A DNA stretch of 64,000 nt, taken from Auanema rhodensis (Eukaryota > Nematoda > Chromadorea > Rhabditida > Rhabditidae). Location: positions 16,562,501-16,626,500 of the forward strand of contig OZ059899.1 in the NCBI GenBank assembly GCA_964057225.1, written 5' to 3'. Every line of letters begins with the position of its first letter. The first letter of the stretch is position 1. Shown here in pieces: positions 1-14,500 of this stretch. The translations under genes and the position numbers were made by a program. The notes under the pieces were generated by a model. The model saw only the letters and a program-made list of their open reading frames with translations, had not been told where the DNA came from and did not search any database.

Positions 1-2037
<2,037 letters not shown>

Positions 2038-2849
2038 ATAAGCTGCTGCAGATGAGGAAGATTTTACGGATGATGACCCGACATGACGCAATGCTAAACA
2101 ATTTCACGATGACCAAGCTTTTGATCAACCGTATTACCTTGTCGGTTTCTAGGCCCAAACTGACATCCGACACCAAGAAAGGGACTAAAGCAAACTGCCT
2201 GCATTCAGTACTGGCCTTAACATTGCGCGTGTTGGTTGATCCGGGCTAAGATTAACTCAAAAAAATACTTTTGGAAACAACCCGATAAGAACAGTAACAA
2301 GTAAAATTTAGCGTCATAAAATTTATGCGACACTTACAACAATGACAAAACATAATCATGATAACTACAAATTTTGCAAGCATGATGGTTCAGAGATGGT
2401 AAATGTTAAGACATCTTGCACTATTAAGACACTAGAAGTATATACACAGAATTCAAGTTGGAGAGCATTAGAATGAGGATCAAGATTTCAGAGATGAAGA
2501 AAGGTTCGCATTCTGTAAAATGATAGTAGCAAGAAATATATGATTACCTTAAAAACTCCACTTACATTGACGCGACAAAAGAACCACGTTGACTCACTAC
2601 ATCTTTAAATATTTATAGTGTTAGATATAACGAGCAAAAGAGAGAAATTAGTAACAGTAACAAGATGGTAACAAAAAAAAATGGATACAATGCACAGTTA
2701 TAACCGGATAATAAAAACGGATCACCAAAACTTGAGGTATGTATATATGCATATATATATATACATATATATATATAAAACATATATATACAAAATACGG
2801 ATATATATAGATATATATTAAGTTGTAACAGAAAGCAAAACTGAGGAAA
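2038..2849. other. Spacer between the KANSL1-like 3' end and the YME1L 5' end
   Basis: No convincing exon was found on either strand. Short open frames here have no recognisable domain and no splice partners. The stretch at about 2739-2800 is an imperfect TATA-rich tract. It probably holds the 3' UTR of the upstream gene and the promoter of the YME1L-like gene. Confidence 0.5.
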
Positions 2850-5355
2850 TTATACTAAAAAATGACGCGGAGAGTAAGGCCTTGCACAAGAAACTTTTTG
2901 GGCAGGTAGAACGGGGGGTTTTGGGTCGAAGGGAGGAACTGTTACCGGTTGAGGTGTATGTTGGCCGGATGGTGGATCAGAACCAACAACAGATTGCTCC
3001 CGATCTTCTCGCTTGTCCCTTGCCGCTTTATCTCTATGAGCTTGTACAATCTTAATGAATGAAATGTGAAATGTATAAAATAATATAGTCTTACTTGGAA
3101 TCGCCTCCTCTCTTCGAACTCTTGATAGTGGTGTTTTTGAGCTATAGTTAAGAGAAGGTCAACATTACAGAAAGAACAGGCTTCTGCCCCCGAAACCTTC
3201 TCAACATCACCCAACCCCTCTTCAGCTATATTGTGCCAATTGGGGATCACAATTTCCTATAAGCAGTATTTGTTTGGAACACCAAAACAAAACACAAACC
3301 TTATAATCAATTTTTTGTGGTAGATGAGCGGTTCCAAAATCAGGAAGGTACTCATCGATATCATATTGTCGAGACTGGCGAGCATTCGAGGGCATGCTAT
3401 GCCTTCGTCCAATCTTTAAAGAAGCAGGTAAGTAATGAATAATGCATATCTAGTAAACCTTTGTAAGTCCCAACGGAGGATCTTTCCCTTCCCTGTCCTT
3501 AGGTGGTCTCCCACGTCTTCGTCGTTTTTCCTCTTTTCTATCATGTTTTGGTTTGGGCATAGGCGGAGCCTGAATTATGAAATGAACTGAGGCCCGAGCT
3601 ATTATAACTATACCTTCGGCACACATTCATCATCAGACTGGTCAGTGTCCTCATAGTCACTACTATCATTACCCTTCTGGTTCTGGTTTCTCTCTTCAAC
3701 TCGTAGCCTTCGCCTTTCCCGAACAGCGCAACGTCTCCAGCCATTGCGCTGTTTTTCTTCTTCGATTTCCCGCACATTAAGCCACGATGAGGTATCAAAT
3801 GTTTTACGTATGGATGAAGACGGAACCATAGAAAGTAAAGTGGTGTAAGCTTGCATTCTTCGTTCAATGGGATGAACTTTAAAAGGGAAGTTTGAACAGT
3901 AATAGGAATCAACCGATACCTTCTGACAGAGTTATTCGAGGGTGAGTTCTTGGATCATTCCAATCTCCATCCTTAGATGTTGATGGTTGCATCTGTGAAT
4001 AATCAACGGATCCTATTTGATTAGACATTAAACTATAAGTTCTATGTTACAAAAAATATTCCAAATGAAAAGAACCTGAACTCATGGTGGAATATTTTTC
4101 GTGGAGCACGCCGAATAAGGGCGCGTGTGCGAGCACATTCTTCATCTTTGGGTTCAAACTGTGTGGTGGGACAAGTCTTTTCTAACGCAATAAGCTTAAA
4201 TGTTAAATGTATTCATGGCATTAATACTTATTCTACTTACATCTTGCAGATGACTGTACCTATCTTCCAGTTCAGCAACTAACCGGGCATCTGCGCCACC
4301 AAATCTTACTTTTTCTGGCGCCCATCGTACAGAAGCTTGTACAATACTTCAAAAATAATATATAAAACACTCTCAAATAAAATTTAAATACCTCCCAGTG
4401 TCTTCCATTTCTACATCAGAGAGATCAGTCATTTCATCAACATCTCCAATGGGAGGAATGGTTTTCAAAACCTTTTTTGGAGGCTCATCCTCACCGAATA
4501 CATATTTACGCATGGAATTCGGTAAAGAATCTTTCATGGTTCTTGTCATAATAGCGAGCTGAACAGGAGTGAGGCTCTCGCACTAAATTTCTTACATAGA
4601 AACAGCTTTAAGCAGATGCGCTACCTGTGGGACAAGATAAGAAAGAGTCCCTTGGTCTTTAAATCGGCCTATTTTCTCGGCTACAGTTCTTCTCTTCCCC
4701 ACCTCAATCTCTTTCCGAGATGTGTGAAGAGGAACACTACAAGAGTCAAAATAATAATAATAATAATAATACAAATAAATACCTCGGTACCATGCTTTGT
4801 AAAATAGCACCGTCATCTTTCTTTAAAGGCATGCGAACAACGGGAGAGCCTTAAATAAGACTGCTGATAAGGAAAAAAATATGGGGAAAATACCATTGAA
4901 GTTGAACCGTTCAGAATTATCAGGAATTATATCACCCTTTGGAACAATTGTGCAAGATGAATTATTAGAACTTTGCTCCCGTGGAGTCGGTAGAGCACTT
5001 GATGCAAGAGAGCGAATACCGGGAGTAATAGGAGAAGAAAGCCCGGACTTCAAAAAAAAATTGAAGAAAGAAAAAGAAAACAATAAAAAACCTCTCTTAG
5101 ACCGTTAATTTCCACTTGGAGAGGCATGGAAGTAGGGAGCCTTTCCAAACCATTAGTAGTAATACCATTACTAGCGGGGCGACCGTTTGGTATTGAAACT
5201 CTTTTTTCAATTGAATCATCCAATATGGGTGAACCTTCTGGGATAGCGGTAACTTCTTTCTTAAGCAACATCGTGGATTCAGAATTTAGAAAGTTTTCAT
5301 GTTCCATCACAGTAGGGCTTCGCAACACTGGATGGTACGCTGGCTTCAGTCCCAT
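2850..5355 (-). CDS. KANSL1: KANSL1/NSL1-like PEHE-domain protein
   Basis: Likely scaffold of the NSL histone acetyltransferase complex, whose PEHE domain binds the MOF/KAT8 catalytic domain in the nucleus. Spliced minus-strand exons begin MGLKPAYHPVLRS and pass through a Ser/Pro-rich region. Next come RWAPEKVRFGGADARLVAEL (about 4260-4340), an Arg-rich segment RALIRRAPRKIF (about 4090-4130), a coiled, highly charged stretch (about 3600-3860) and GRPPKDREGK (about 3480-3520). The diagnostic C-terminal block is SRQYDIDEYLPDF...KIDYKEIVIPNWHNI...EFEERRRFQ (about 3090-3420). That block matches the PEHE pattern of an arginine-rich lead, a Tyr-Asp-Ile core, a 'YKEI..P.W' centre and an 'E..ER.R' end. 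The protein ends shortly after, at 2850. The rest of the sequence is poorly conserved in this family, so the assignment rests mainly on PEHE. The C. elegans counterpart would be sumv-1. It is transcribed divergently from HAT1. Confidence 0.8.
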
Positions 5356-5862
5356 GCAAACAAATGTCCCGTACAGAACTAGACTTGTTACGCATACTTC
5401 GAATCACACATCTTGGTACTAAAGCCACGTCAAACAAAATCTAAAATCGAAATGAAAATGATGCAATAATAAGAAAACTTAAAAAATTAACATTTCAAAA
5501 AATGCTTGTTGCATACAAATAGAAACGGTAACTCAAACGACGCTCAGAAATCAGTAGACCGTCAAAAAAAAATCAATAATTCGAAAACTTCCCTTTATAT
5601 ACGAGGAAGAAATTGCCGCTTGACAATTCGCGGCGGGTTGCAATAAATGATGCGACGCGGCCGCGCGCGTGGAATTTTTGCCGCGCTCGTTTTTGCAAAA
5701 ATAGTCCCAAGCAGAAAAGTTGTACGATAGGGTCTAGAGCGCGAGACTTAAATGTTCAATTTGAATATATTCGGCATAATTTATAAAACAGCGAAAGAGA
5801 CTTTTTAAGCTAGAATAAGTGATTTTTTTTGTTAATTGCGAATTCTTTGGTTTATAGTAACA
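5356..5862. promoter_or_regulatory. Shared divergent promoter region of KANSL1-like and HAT1
   Basis: About 507 bases separate the two opposed start codons. Most of it is AT-rich, but about 5620-5700 holds a compact CpG-rich block with GACGCGGCCGCGCGCG, unlike anything else in the neighbourhood. No coding exon is visible. Acting as a bidirectional promoter is inferred from geometry and base composition. Confidence 0.55.
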
Positions 5863-7542
5863 ATGGTTGCTATGGAGGACGACAGATTAGCTACTGCTAA
5901 GGATAATCGTTTTATTGCTGAGGGTCTGACAGCTGTTAATCTACGCTTTAGTTAGTTTGGATGAAATACTCTTCTTTAAGTTGATATTTAGTTCGTACTC
6001 CTGAAGAATTGAAAGATAGTCAAGAATATGCCCCAGAATTTGTACATCAACATTTTGGAGAAAAGTTAGTTTTCACCCTAGGATACATCATATGATACAA
6101 AATTACAGTGAAACTATCTTTGGCTATGAAAATCTCAATGTAGTTATAAACTACACTGACGCTAATTTATATTTCTATCCAGAGATTACATACGATAAAG
6201 ACATTTCCTCTGTTGATAAAGATGTTAAGGTTTGAGATGTTTTTCTATACATTCTGTATTTGTCTTTAGCCTGATAATGTGAAACTTCTACTCAAAGAAC
6301 AGTTACCTTGTGAGCAACTTCATATGATGATAGAAACTAAAGAAGATTTTTATGGTTACTTGAAGAAGAATGAATTTTTCAAGCCATATGGAGAACTCTT
6401 GTACAAGTTTTCTAATGGTATAAGAGATTTTTTTTAAATTACAACCTGTGTTCATTAAGGTGGGCGGAATTTCGAGATGTACAAGGTGACTGAGTCTTCA
6501 ACTGAATTTGACTTGTATCTTACAAGAGCTCAAACATTGGCATTATGGTATATTGATGCTGCACAATATACTGATAATTCTGATCCAAGATGGGTTCATT
6601 ATTTCCTGTATGTTATACTTCTAGTTGTTTAAAATAATGACATAATTAAGTTATGAGAGTCGACCAAGTTTGAACGGAGATGGAACTTTCCAATATTCTC
6701 TTGCTGGATATGCATCGTTATACCGATTTTATGCTTATCCAGCACGCGAAAGACCTCGTGTTGCTCAAATACTTCTTCTACCTCAATACAGGTTTTTTTT
6801 TGGGGCTAATTAGTATGATACTGATGTGATATTAAGGCGAGGTGGAAATGGTGCTAAATTCTTGCAAAATATTTACAACGACATTCAAATTCAACGAGAA
6901 GTATTAGATATTACAGGTAAAACTATAGCTCAATTTATTTTTAATTTATATTTGTTCTAGCTGAGGATCCTGCAGATAATTTCATATTTCTTCGAGATTA
7001 TGTCGATTGTGTAAACTGCATGACGTTAAAGGAATTTTCTGCAGATGAACTTAAAAAAGGTTTCAGTGATAACATGAGAGAAACTGCTTTAAGTAAATTT
7101 AAAATTAATAGAGTAGGTTAGAAGCACTTTTTTAAAACCTTTGTTCCTTATTAAGCGACAAGCTAGAAGAGTGTATGAAATCCTTAGATTTATGAGTACT
7201 GATATGAAAAATCCTGAATTGGCTAAAGCCTATCGTCTTGATGTAAAGAGACGGTATTGATGTAGTTTTTAAAATATTTATTTTTATATGTTTTAAGATT
7301 GGAAATACCAATGAAGAGATCTGCTAAAGATTGGAAGAAAATCAACAAAGCTCTCGATTCAGAGGAAGTTGCTCAGGTACTGTAGCATTTACTAGAAATT
7401 CTATGACAGTTTCCTGATTTAGGTTGCTGCTTCTCAACTTGATGCTGACACGAAATACCAAGTTCTTCAAAGCTTGTACGATGCCGAAATTGAAGGCTAT
7501 AAGATCACCATTAACCGATTAAAAATTTTCCCTTCTATCTAA
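5863..7542 (+). CDS. HAT1: Histone acetyltransferase type B catalytic subunit HAT1
   Basis: Acetylates Lys5 and Lys12 of newly made histone H4 before chromatin assembly, usually with the RBBP7/Hat2 chaperone. The model starts MVAMEDDRLATAKD, and spliced exons give FVHQHFGE...IFGYENLNVVINYTDANL (N-terminal HAT1 domain). GGNFEMYKV and WYIDAAQYTDNSDPRW follow. The GNAT core carries YSLAGYASLYRFYAYPARER PRVAQILLLPQYRRGGNGAKFL, with the acetyl-CoA-binding Q/R-x-x-G-x-G/A signature. The tail has EDPADNFIFLRDYVDC and RQARRVYEILRF. About 420 residues, the usual length for the family. The first intron is only 41 bases (5951-5991). An AATAAA at 7623-7628 follows the stop. DDX11 begins 178 bases after the stop on the same strand. 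Confidence 0.96.
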
Positions 7543-7622
7543 CCCCGTGATTTTTTTCTTATACGAGGATTAATTTTAATTAATTTTGATATATTGATCT
7601 CCTAACTGTATCATAAAGTTTA

Positions 7623-7720
7623 AATAAATTATAGTGATTTAAAATGTGTTTAATTTCGTGTGTATTAAATCATATATACTTTAAATTAAATGAAACTTGA
7701 AAAAGAAACATATTTGGCAG
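7623..7720 (+). promoter_or_regulatory. Operon-like junction: HAT1 poly(A) signal to DDX11 trans-splice acceptor
   Basis: AATAAA at 7623-7628 is followed about 90 bases later by ATTTGGCAG abutting the ATG of DDX11. A 3' splice acceptor directly before a start codon, with no upstream exon, is what nematode spliced-leader acceptors look like. The spacing from poly(A) signal to acceptor fits a downstream operon gene. This is inferred from geometry; no spliced-leader RNA is visible in the window. Confidence 0.5.
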
Positions 7721-10700
7721 ATGGATGAATTTTCATTTCCATTTCCTCCGTATGATATACAGATTCAATTGATGACATCTATAAAAAACTGTATCGAACG
7801 CGGAAAGGTAATGAATGATCTCGTGATTTCTGTTTGAGTAGAAATATTCAGATCGGAATTTTTGAATCTCCAACAGGAACCGGAAAATCTCTCAGTGTGT
7901 TATGCTCGACTATGACATGGTTGAAAGAGCATGAAGGAAATACAGAAAAAGATCTTGTACAGAAGTCTGGACAGAAACTTCCTGAAGAAGACAGCGGTTT
8001 GTTTGAACTATGGTTTTTTTATTAAACATAACTATCAGAAGTTGATTGGATTGAAGCACATAAGAAGAGAAAGGAAATTACAAATATTATAAATGATGCC
8101 AAAGATAAATTAGAAATAAGAGATAAAATTAAAGAACGCATTATCAAAGCAAAAAATAGACAAAGTTCTTTGAATGAGAAGAAAAGGAAATATACAGATT
8201 ATCCTAAAGCTGATTCTGCTTCAACCGTTGATGATGTAAGAATCTAGCATATAGCTTAACTCGAAAATATTATAAAAAAATGCTACAGGATGCTGCCCCT
8301 GCTGAAACGTATGCTTCTGATGAAGAAGTTGTTGATGAAGTTCCACCAGAAGAACTGTCTACAATTAAAATCTTTTATGCGTCTAGGACCCATTCTCAGT
8401 TAGACCAATTAGTGGATGAATTAGGAAAAACTAAGTAAAATAATTTTTATAAAAAATTTGAAGCTCTTGTATTGAAGTTTTAAGCCACGACTTGTAACTA
8501 TTGGATCTCGTCAAGTATTGTGTACAAATGACGATGTTCAAAAGCTTAAGGTTTGCTTACAGCATTTCTTGATAAAACCTGATGTTTTTTTAAAAGTTAG
8601 CTGTCAATTTTAGATTGGCCATTTGATAAATGAGAAATGTATGGAACTTAGGAAGAAAGGCTGTGGTAGCAGTGGCGTTAAGAAAAGTGCAAACGAGAAT
8701 AAGGTAAACGATTGTAAAATACTTGTTTTATGTGAAGAATTCTCTGTTACAGGAGCCGGTGATCAAAAAAACGAATCAAGGTTGTTGCCACTATAAAGCA
8801 GATGCTATTGAAGAACTGGCTGATGGAATACTATCTGGTGACTTGAATCGAACCAGCAAGGTCTGATAAATAGTTTCTAGTGGATAATGGAAAATGTTTT
8901 AAGGTAATTTCCAGGGGGAAGCAAGCTAGCGCTTGTCCATACTTTGCGAGCAGGAAAGCAATTCCTCTCTGTGAATTAGTTTTGCTGCCTTATCAGGTAG
9001 TACAACGATGTTGACTGCATTGAGAGACCTGAAGATTTTTAGGTTATACTTCATGCTGCTACTAGAGAAGCATGGGGAATCAAGTTGGAAGGCAATGTTA
9101 TCATACTTGATGAAGCACATAATATTCTCCAGGCAATTGGTAGAACTATCAATATGTTCTATGTATCATTTATATTCTTTAGGCAGCTTATACTCGGCTG
9201 AAGTTTCACACAAAGCTTTATCTATGGCTTTGCAGCTCATCAGGCAATATATTGATACTTATAAGTAATCTCAATAACTGAGGAAACTGTTTCTTCCACG
9301 TGTTAATTTTCCAGAACTCGATTAAAAGCCAAAAACTTGCTATATATGAGACATCTAATGACTGTTGTCTCAGCCCTAGAACGATTTATTCAGTCCGATA
9401 ACTTTAAAGAAGATGAAGTGTTGACTATCCAAGCTTTGATTTTGAAGGTCTGAGCTCTTAGTCTTCTGCGTTGATCACTCACTTATAGCTAGGTTTAACG
9501 GAGATTAATCTTTTCAAATTGGTGCACTACATGGATGTCACTGATTTATGTAAAAAGTTCCATGGTTTCTATGTAAAAGCAAAGAAAAACAGTGTTAAAG
9601 CAGCCAATGTTGAGGTTAAAGTTAGTGGCTTAGCTAAACTACTGGCAAAAAAAAGTAAAACCCATTTCTAGAAGTCTTTTCATTTAAGTTTAATTTTACA
9701 GCTGGAATAGAAGACAGTAATACAGCTAGTCCGGAAACAAAAGAAAAAGATGCAGGGCCTGTCCCCTCTCCACTTTTTTCCATCAAATCGTTTCTAGAAG
9801 CTTTGAATAACAAATGTGATGACGGACGCGTCATTTTCGATAAAAAAAATTTGAAGTAAGGATGAATTGAAGATGGAGATTTGTAATTATGCTACAGGTA
9901 TCGTTATGTACTTCTAAATCCTGGAGAAAGGCTCTCACACATCACGGAACAAGCTCGAGCAACAATACTTGTAGGTGGCACAATGGAGCCAGCTGATTTA
10001 TTGGTTTACAGAAAAATCTTTGTTCTTAATTTTTATTGCTTGTCAGGTTAAAAGTCTGGCTCCCAAAGGCGACGAGTCAAGTATAGTGAGATTTTCGTGT
10101 CAACATGTGATCGACGATCATCAATTATTGCCATTAGCTGTGGGTGAGATAGAAAATAAGGGACTGACATACGAGAACTATAAACTATTTTCCAGTTCGA
10201 ACCGTTGACGAAAAACCGTTTACTTTAACATTTCAGACCAGAAATAATCCAAACGTAATAAATAGCTTAAAGTGAAAAATTTAAATAATATTTTAGATTA
10301 TTAGATCTCTTGGTTTAACAATTATTTCAATTATATCAGATGTACCTAATGGTTGTGTAGCTTTCTTTCCATCATATGATTACATGTTCTTTTTCTTTCA
10401 AAAAATGAAGGAAATGAACCTTACAGAGAAAATCAAGGTATGAAAAATGCATTCAATCAGTATCAGATTTAAATTTAGGAACAAAAAATGCTTTATTTGG
10501 AATCTAGAAATGCTACCGATGACATTTTTAATAAATTTGCTACGTCTGCGAAAACTGGAAAAGGTGCTCTACTTTGTGCCGTTACAGGAGGAAAACTTAG
10601 TGAAGGTCTTAACACAGACAAATAACTATACGCATAAATAACGTGCTTTAAGGCATTAACTTCAGTGATGACTTGGGTAGAGGAGTTATCATGATTGGCC

Positions 10701-11328
10701 TACCTTATCCAAATAAGAATAGTGTAGAACTGAAAGAAAAAATGAGGGTAGAAATTGACTGGAAGTTTTAAAAAAGATTAAAACATTTTCAGTTCCTTGA
10801 TGAGCATATTACTGGTGGAGGAAAAAAATTATATGATTCATTGTGCATGCATGCAGTAAACCAAGCGGTTGGTCGAGCTATTCGTCACAGAAGAGATTAT
10901 GCCGCAGTATATTTGATTGATGAACGGTAAAGATTTGCTTCAAGGTTTTTAAACATCGTGGTTATGGGGCAAGAGAACTAATTATGGAGAATGTATGAGG
11001 ATAGGAATGCACAACCGATTCATGGCTCACCAACGCTAAATGAAAATCGCATATTCTTTGGAGTATGCTAATTTGTAAAAGTGCGCTTCTGTTGAAAAAT
11101 CGATAGAGAAGAGAGAGTGGAAAAACTTTTTTTCGCATAAATAGTACAATTTACGTGTAAGAGAAATGTAGGATAACAAATTAGTTTTGTATTTACAGAT
11201 TTTCGACGCCAAACATAAGATCACAACTATCTGGATGGATTGGAAACCGTCTGAAAACACCGTGTTCTTTCAAGGAAGTCATTCAGAGCACAAGACTATT
11301 TTTCAGTAATACAAAATTGAAATCATAA
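7721..11328 (+). CDS. DDX11: DDX11/CHL1 family iron-sulfur DNA helicase
   Basis: Superfamily 2 5'-to-3' DNA helicase of the XPD-like iron-sulfur group, needed for sister chromatid cohesion and replication of structured DNA. It starts [14 protein letters not shown], an XPD-type Q motif. Walker A is [12 protein letters not shown] (about 7860-7900). A charged spacer (about 8030-8330) is followed by [18 protein letters not shown] (motif Ia). The iron-sulfur region spans about 8500-9000 with Cys residues in [25 protein letters not shown] and ACPYFASR. The DEAH box is VIILDEAHN (about 9100-9125). Motif III is the DDX11-type [13 protein letters not shown] (about 9960-10010), and the C-terminal helicase motif is [19 protein letters not shown] (about 10850-10910). 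The protein ends [20 protein letters not shown]. Probable second gene of an operon with HAT1. Some internal exon borders were not resolved. Confidence 0.95.
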
Positions 11329-11540
11329 TAGAAATAATAGAAATAGTTTATACATTTCATGTTTATCTTGCACAGCTGAAATTCGGGATTCTGTGCATGC
11401 ACATTTGAATGATATAAATGATTGTAATCGTTTTAATTGTGAAGGGAATATAATGCAAACTGAAACAAAACTACGATGAATAGACGAATTCGAGATACAG
11501 ATGGGGACAGATGAGGCATCCTATGTTGAGATTTTTGTGC

Positions 11541-14500
11541 TCAACTCAAACTAGAAATAGCGTGCACAAGTTGATTTGTTGCTGATGTTAGATGTCCTAA
11601 AGATTTAACGCAGATGGATTTATCGGAGTGAGTGTTTGATAGCATGATATCATTAAGACAATCTGATAAGGAAGTTAAAACCTGAAATCTCAATTTCTTT
11701 CAATTTAGCTGGACAACCAATTTACCTGTTGAAGTTCAGTCGAGATAAGTTGAGAATGATACACACTTGAAGAGGCCATGACTTCCAAGGCAGATCCACA
11801 TAAACAATCAACAGCATCAGTAATCTGGAAGAGAAAATACAACTTTGCAGCGCTATTTCTAGTAAGTTTTCGTACCTCAGCTACCAATGCCTGCCATTTA
11901 CAATCATCTGGGTTGATGTTAACTCTAAAAGAAAAGTATTTTTCATGTTTTTCTATATTGTCTGATTATCAGTCAAATTATATTATATTATTCTTGTCAA
12001 AATATCACTTACTGGGCTAATTCTCTGGCGACGCTAGCTGTACGTTTGCCATCTTCTAATAAACGATGGCTGCTGTTTTCATCTCCTTTGTATGGTGGAC
12101 TTGATTGTTTATTGAAAGTTGAAATTCTATGTGTTAAAGCAGAGATCCTTAAACATGTAAAACATATATTATTGGCTGCAACAAGATGTTGAAACCTTTG
12201 CAAAGCCGAGCTTATATCAAGTACTTCTTCTGTTGGAGCTGTTAGCCTTTTGGTAGGTGAATCTGTTATATCATTGGATAACAAGCTTCGTCTTCGAGAG
12301 GAATACAAGTTAATGAGAGAGCTGGATGTTGTCGATGATTTCCATGATGGCAATGAAAGTTCTCTTCAAAAGAATATATTTTCAGTTCATTTTATGAGGT
12401 TGTGTGTAGCTTACGCGATTTGATCTCTCTTTGAAGGATCTAATCCAGTGAATTCCTTGAGAGACATTCGACGAACAGCTACCGGAGCATCATCAGACTG
12501 CAAAACATATAAAATAAGGAAGATGTAACATCATATTATTAGATCTCAAGCGATTTATAAACAACACTCGTCCATCTCACTCAACTTCAGTTTTCATTAA
12601 CAAAAATAAAATCAAAAAAATAAAGAAAGCTTAAAGCTTAGTTTTGACGGTCATTGGCATAAGTTTTTTCTTTTATTTTGTTAAATTCTATACAACTTTT
12701 AGTTTTTTTTTATTTTAAAAATGTTAAAAAAATTGAAAATTTGATTATAATATAAATAAAACGAAAAGTTTTCAATTCAATACTTAAAATATTTTAAAAT
12801 TCGATGTTAAAAACTTCATTTCTTAGATTAAATAATTTAAAATTTCATCTTTTTCGAACTTTTGAAATTGAAGAAACATATAAATCCTTTTTTCTAATTT
12901 TATTCTCAATTCATTCAATTAAAAGAAATAAATTTGACCTTGTTCTTCAAATAAAATTCAAAAATAAACTTTCATTAATTGAATTTCGATGATAAATTAA
13001 AGGAAATATGTTTCTAATTTGTATCAAATATTGGATTTTTTAATTTAATTTTCATCTTTTTTTTTCAGAAAAGGTTTTTCATGTACATTATATGACATCT
13101 AACCATTCTGCACAAGATGCTTCTTCTACTTTGCCTCGATCTCTTTCTCTATTACCCCTATTCCCCTCAAACTAGCTTCCAATAATTCTTTTTCCTTAAA
13201 TGGAATTTATTTAATTATAGCTCAATGATCAAATTCCGAAATATCTGAGTTTTTAGTTGAAAGATACATATGTATGTATGTGAGAAGATAATTATTCAAT
13301 AGAAGCTTTAAAGGTGCCCATGAGCTATGGCTTGGTTTTCTTTATTTTTTCAGGAAAAAAGTTTGAGATGGATGAACTAATTATCAACTTTATCCTTTTA
13401 AAGATAAACAACAGCAAATGCTTTTATAAGATCTTGATAGGCACAAGTGGACTTTGAACTTGGTTTGATATCATTTTTCAAATTCACCTTGATAACTTTG
13501 AGTAAACCCTCAATATTTCATATTTTTGTACATAGAAAAAGTAAATAAAATGTGATTTATTATTATTTTAATTTAAAAATGTTTCTAATCTGTTTTTTCT
13601 AATCTGTTTTTTCTTTTTTTTTTAATTTTCTTTCGTCATCAACTTCAATTTTCATTTGTTGTTTCCCTCATATTTTACTTTTTTTTCAGTACCATGAGTA
13701 TATGATGATGATCATCATCAACTTCTCTCTCTCTCTCCCTCTCTCTCTCTCAATCTCTCCCTCTATCTATCTCTCTGTCCCCCTCTCTCTCTCGATCTCT
13801 TTCTCTCTCTTCGCTACGATGAGCATGTTCCGGCTTTCAAACCGCTTGCACCAAAACTTGCCCGACGAAGGTCATAAGTCTGACGGAAAAAATGATTTTC
13901 TAATTTCCGTTGGAATAAACCAAATATACTGGAAATGAAGTTTAAGAAGATTTTAAAAGAAAAACTCTTTCGTGTCGAAATTCTGTAATGCTGACAACTT
14001 TGACTCACATGAAAAACTCGAAGCTTCAGCTTCTCGATCATCAACTCTCTTTCTACATGAACTACATCATCTTTCTCATCATCATCATCATCATCTTTCC
14101 GTCACCCCACTGCTTCTTTCGTATTCCCTCTCGCCTACTCCTTCCTTTCCCTCTTTTTCTCTTTCTTTGCGTCTTTTTTAGTAATAACAAACGCATTCTC
14201 CTAGATATATATATATATATATATAAGAAAAAGAGTTGAAAAGAAAAAGAAGCTGATGATGAAGAAGAAAAAGTTGAATATGATGATGATTATGAGATCC
14301 ATCAGACTCGACATATCTTCACTTTTCTGATCCTTGAGCACAATAACTATCTCTTGAACCAGTTACCAACCCTTGAGGCAATGCCAGGAGCATTACTTAA
14401 ACACTGGGTATTTACCAACTCATTGAGTAACTCTATTCTTTTACTTCCTGTACTATTACTTCTCACAGAACTAAAAGTTAGATAATCAATTTACCACATA

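Noticed and set aside
2052-2249. Plus-strand frame upstream of YME1L, considered as a separate small gene
   Set aside because: No domain, no splice signals, and it overlaps the probable promoter and 5' region of the minus-strand YME1L-like gene.
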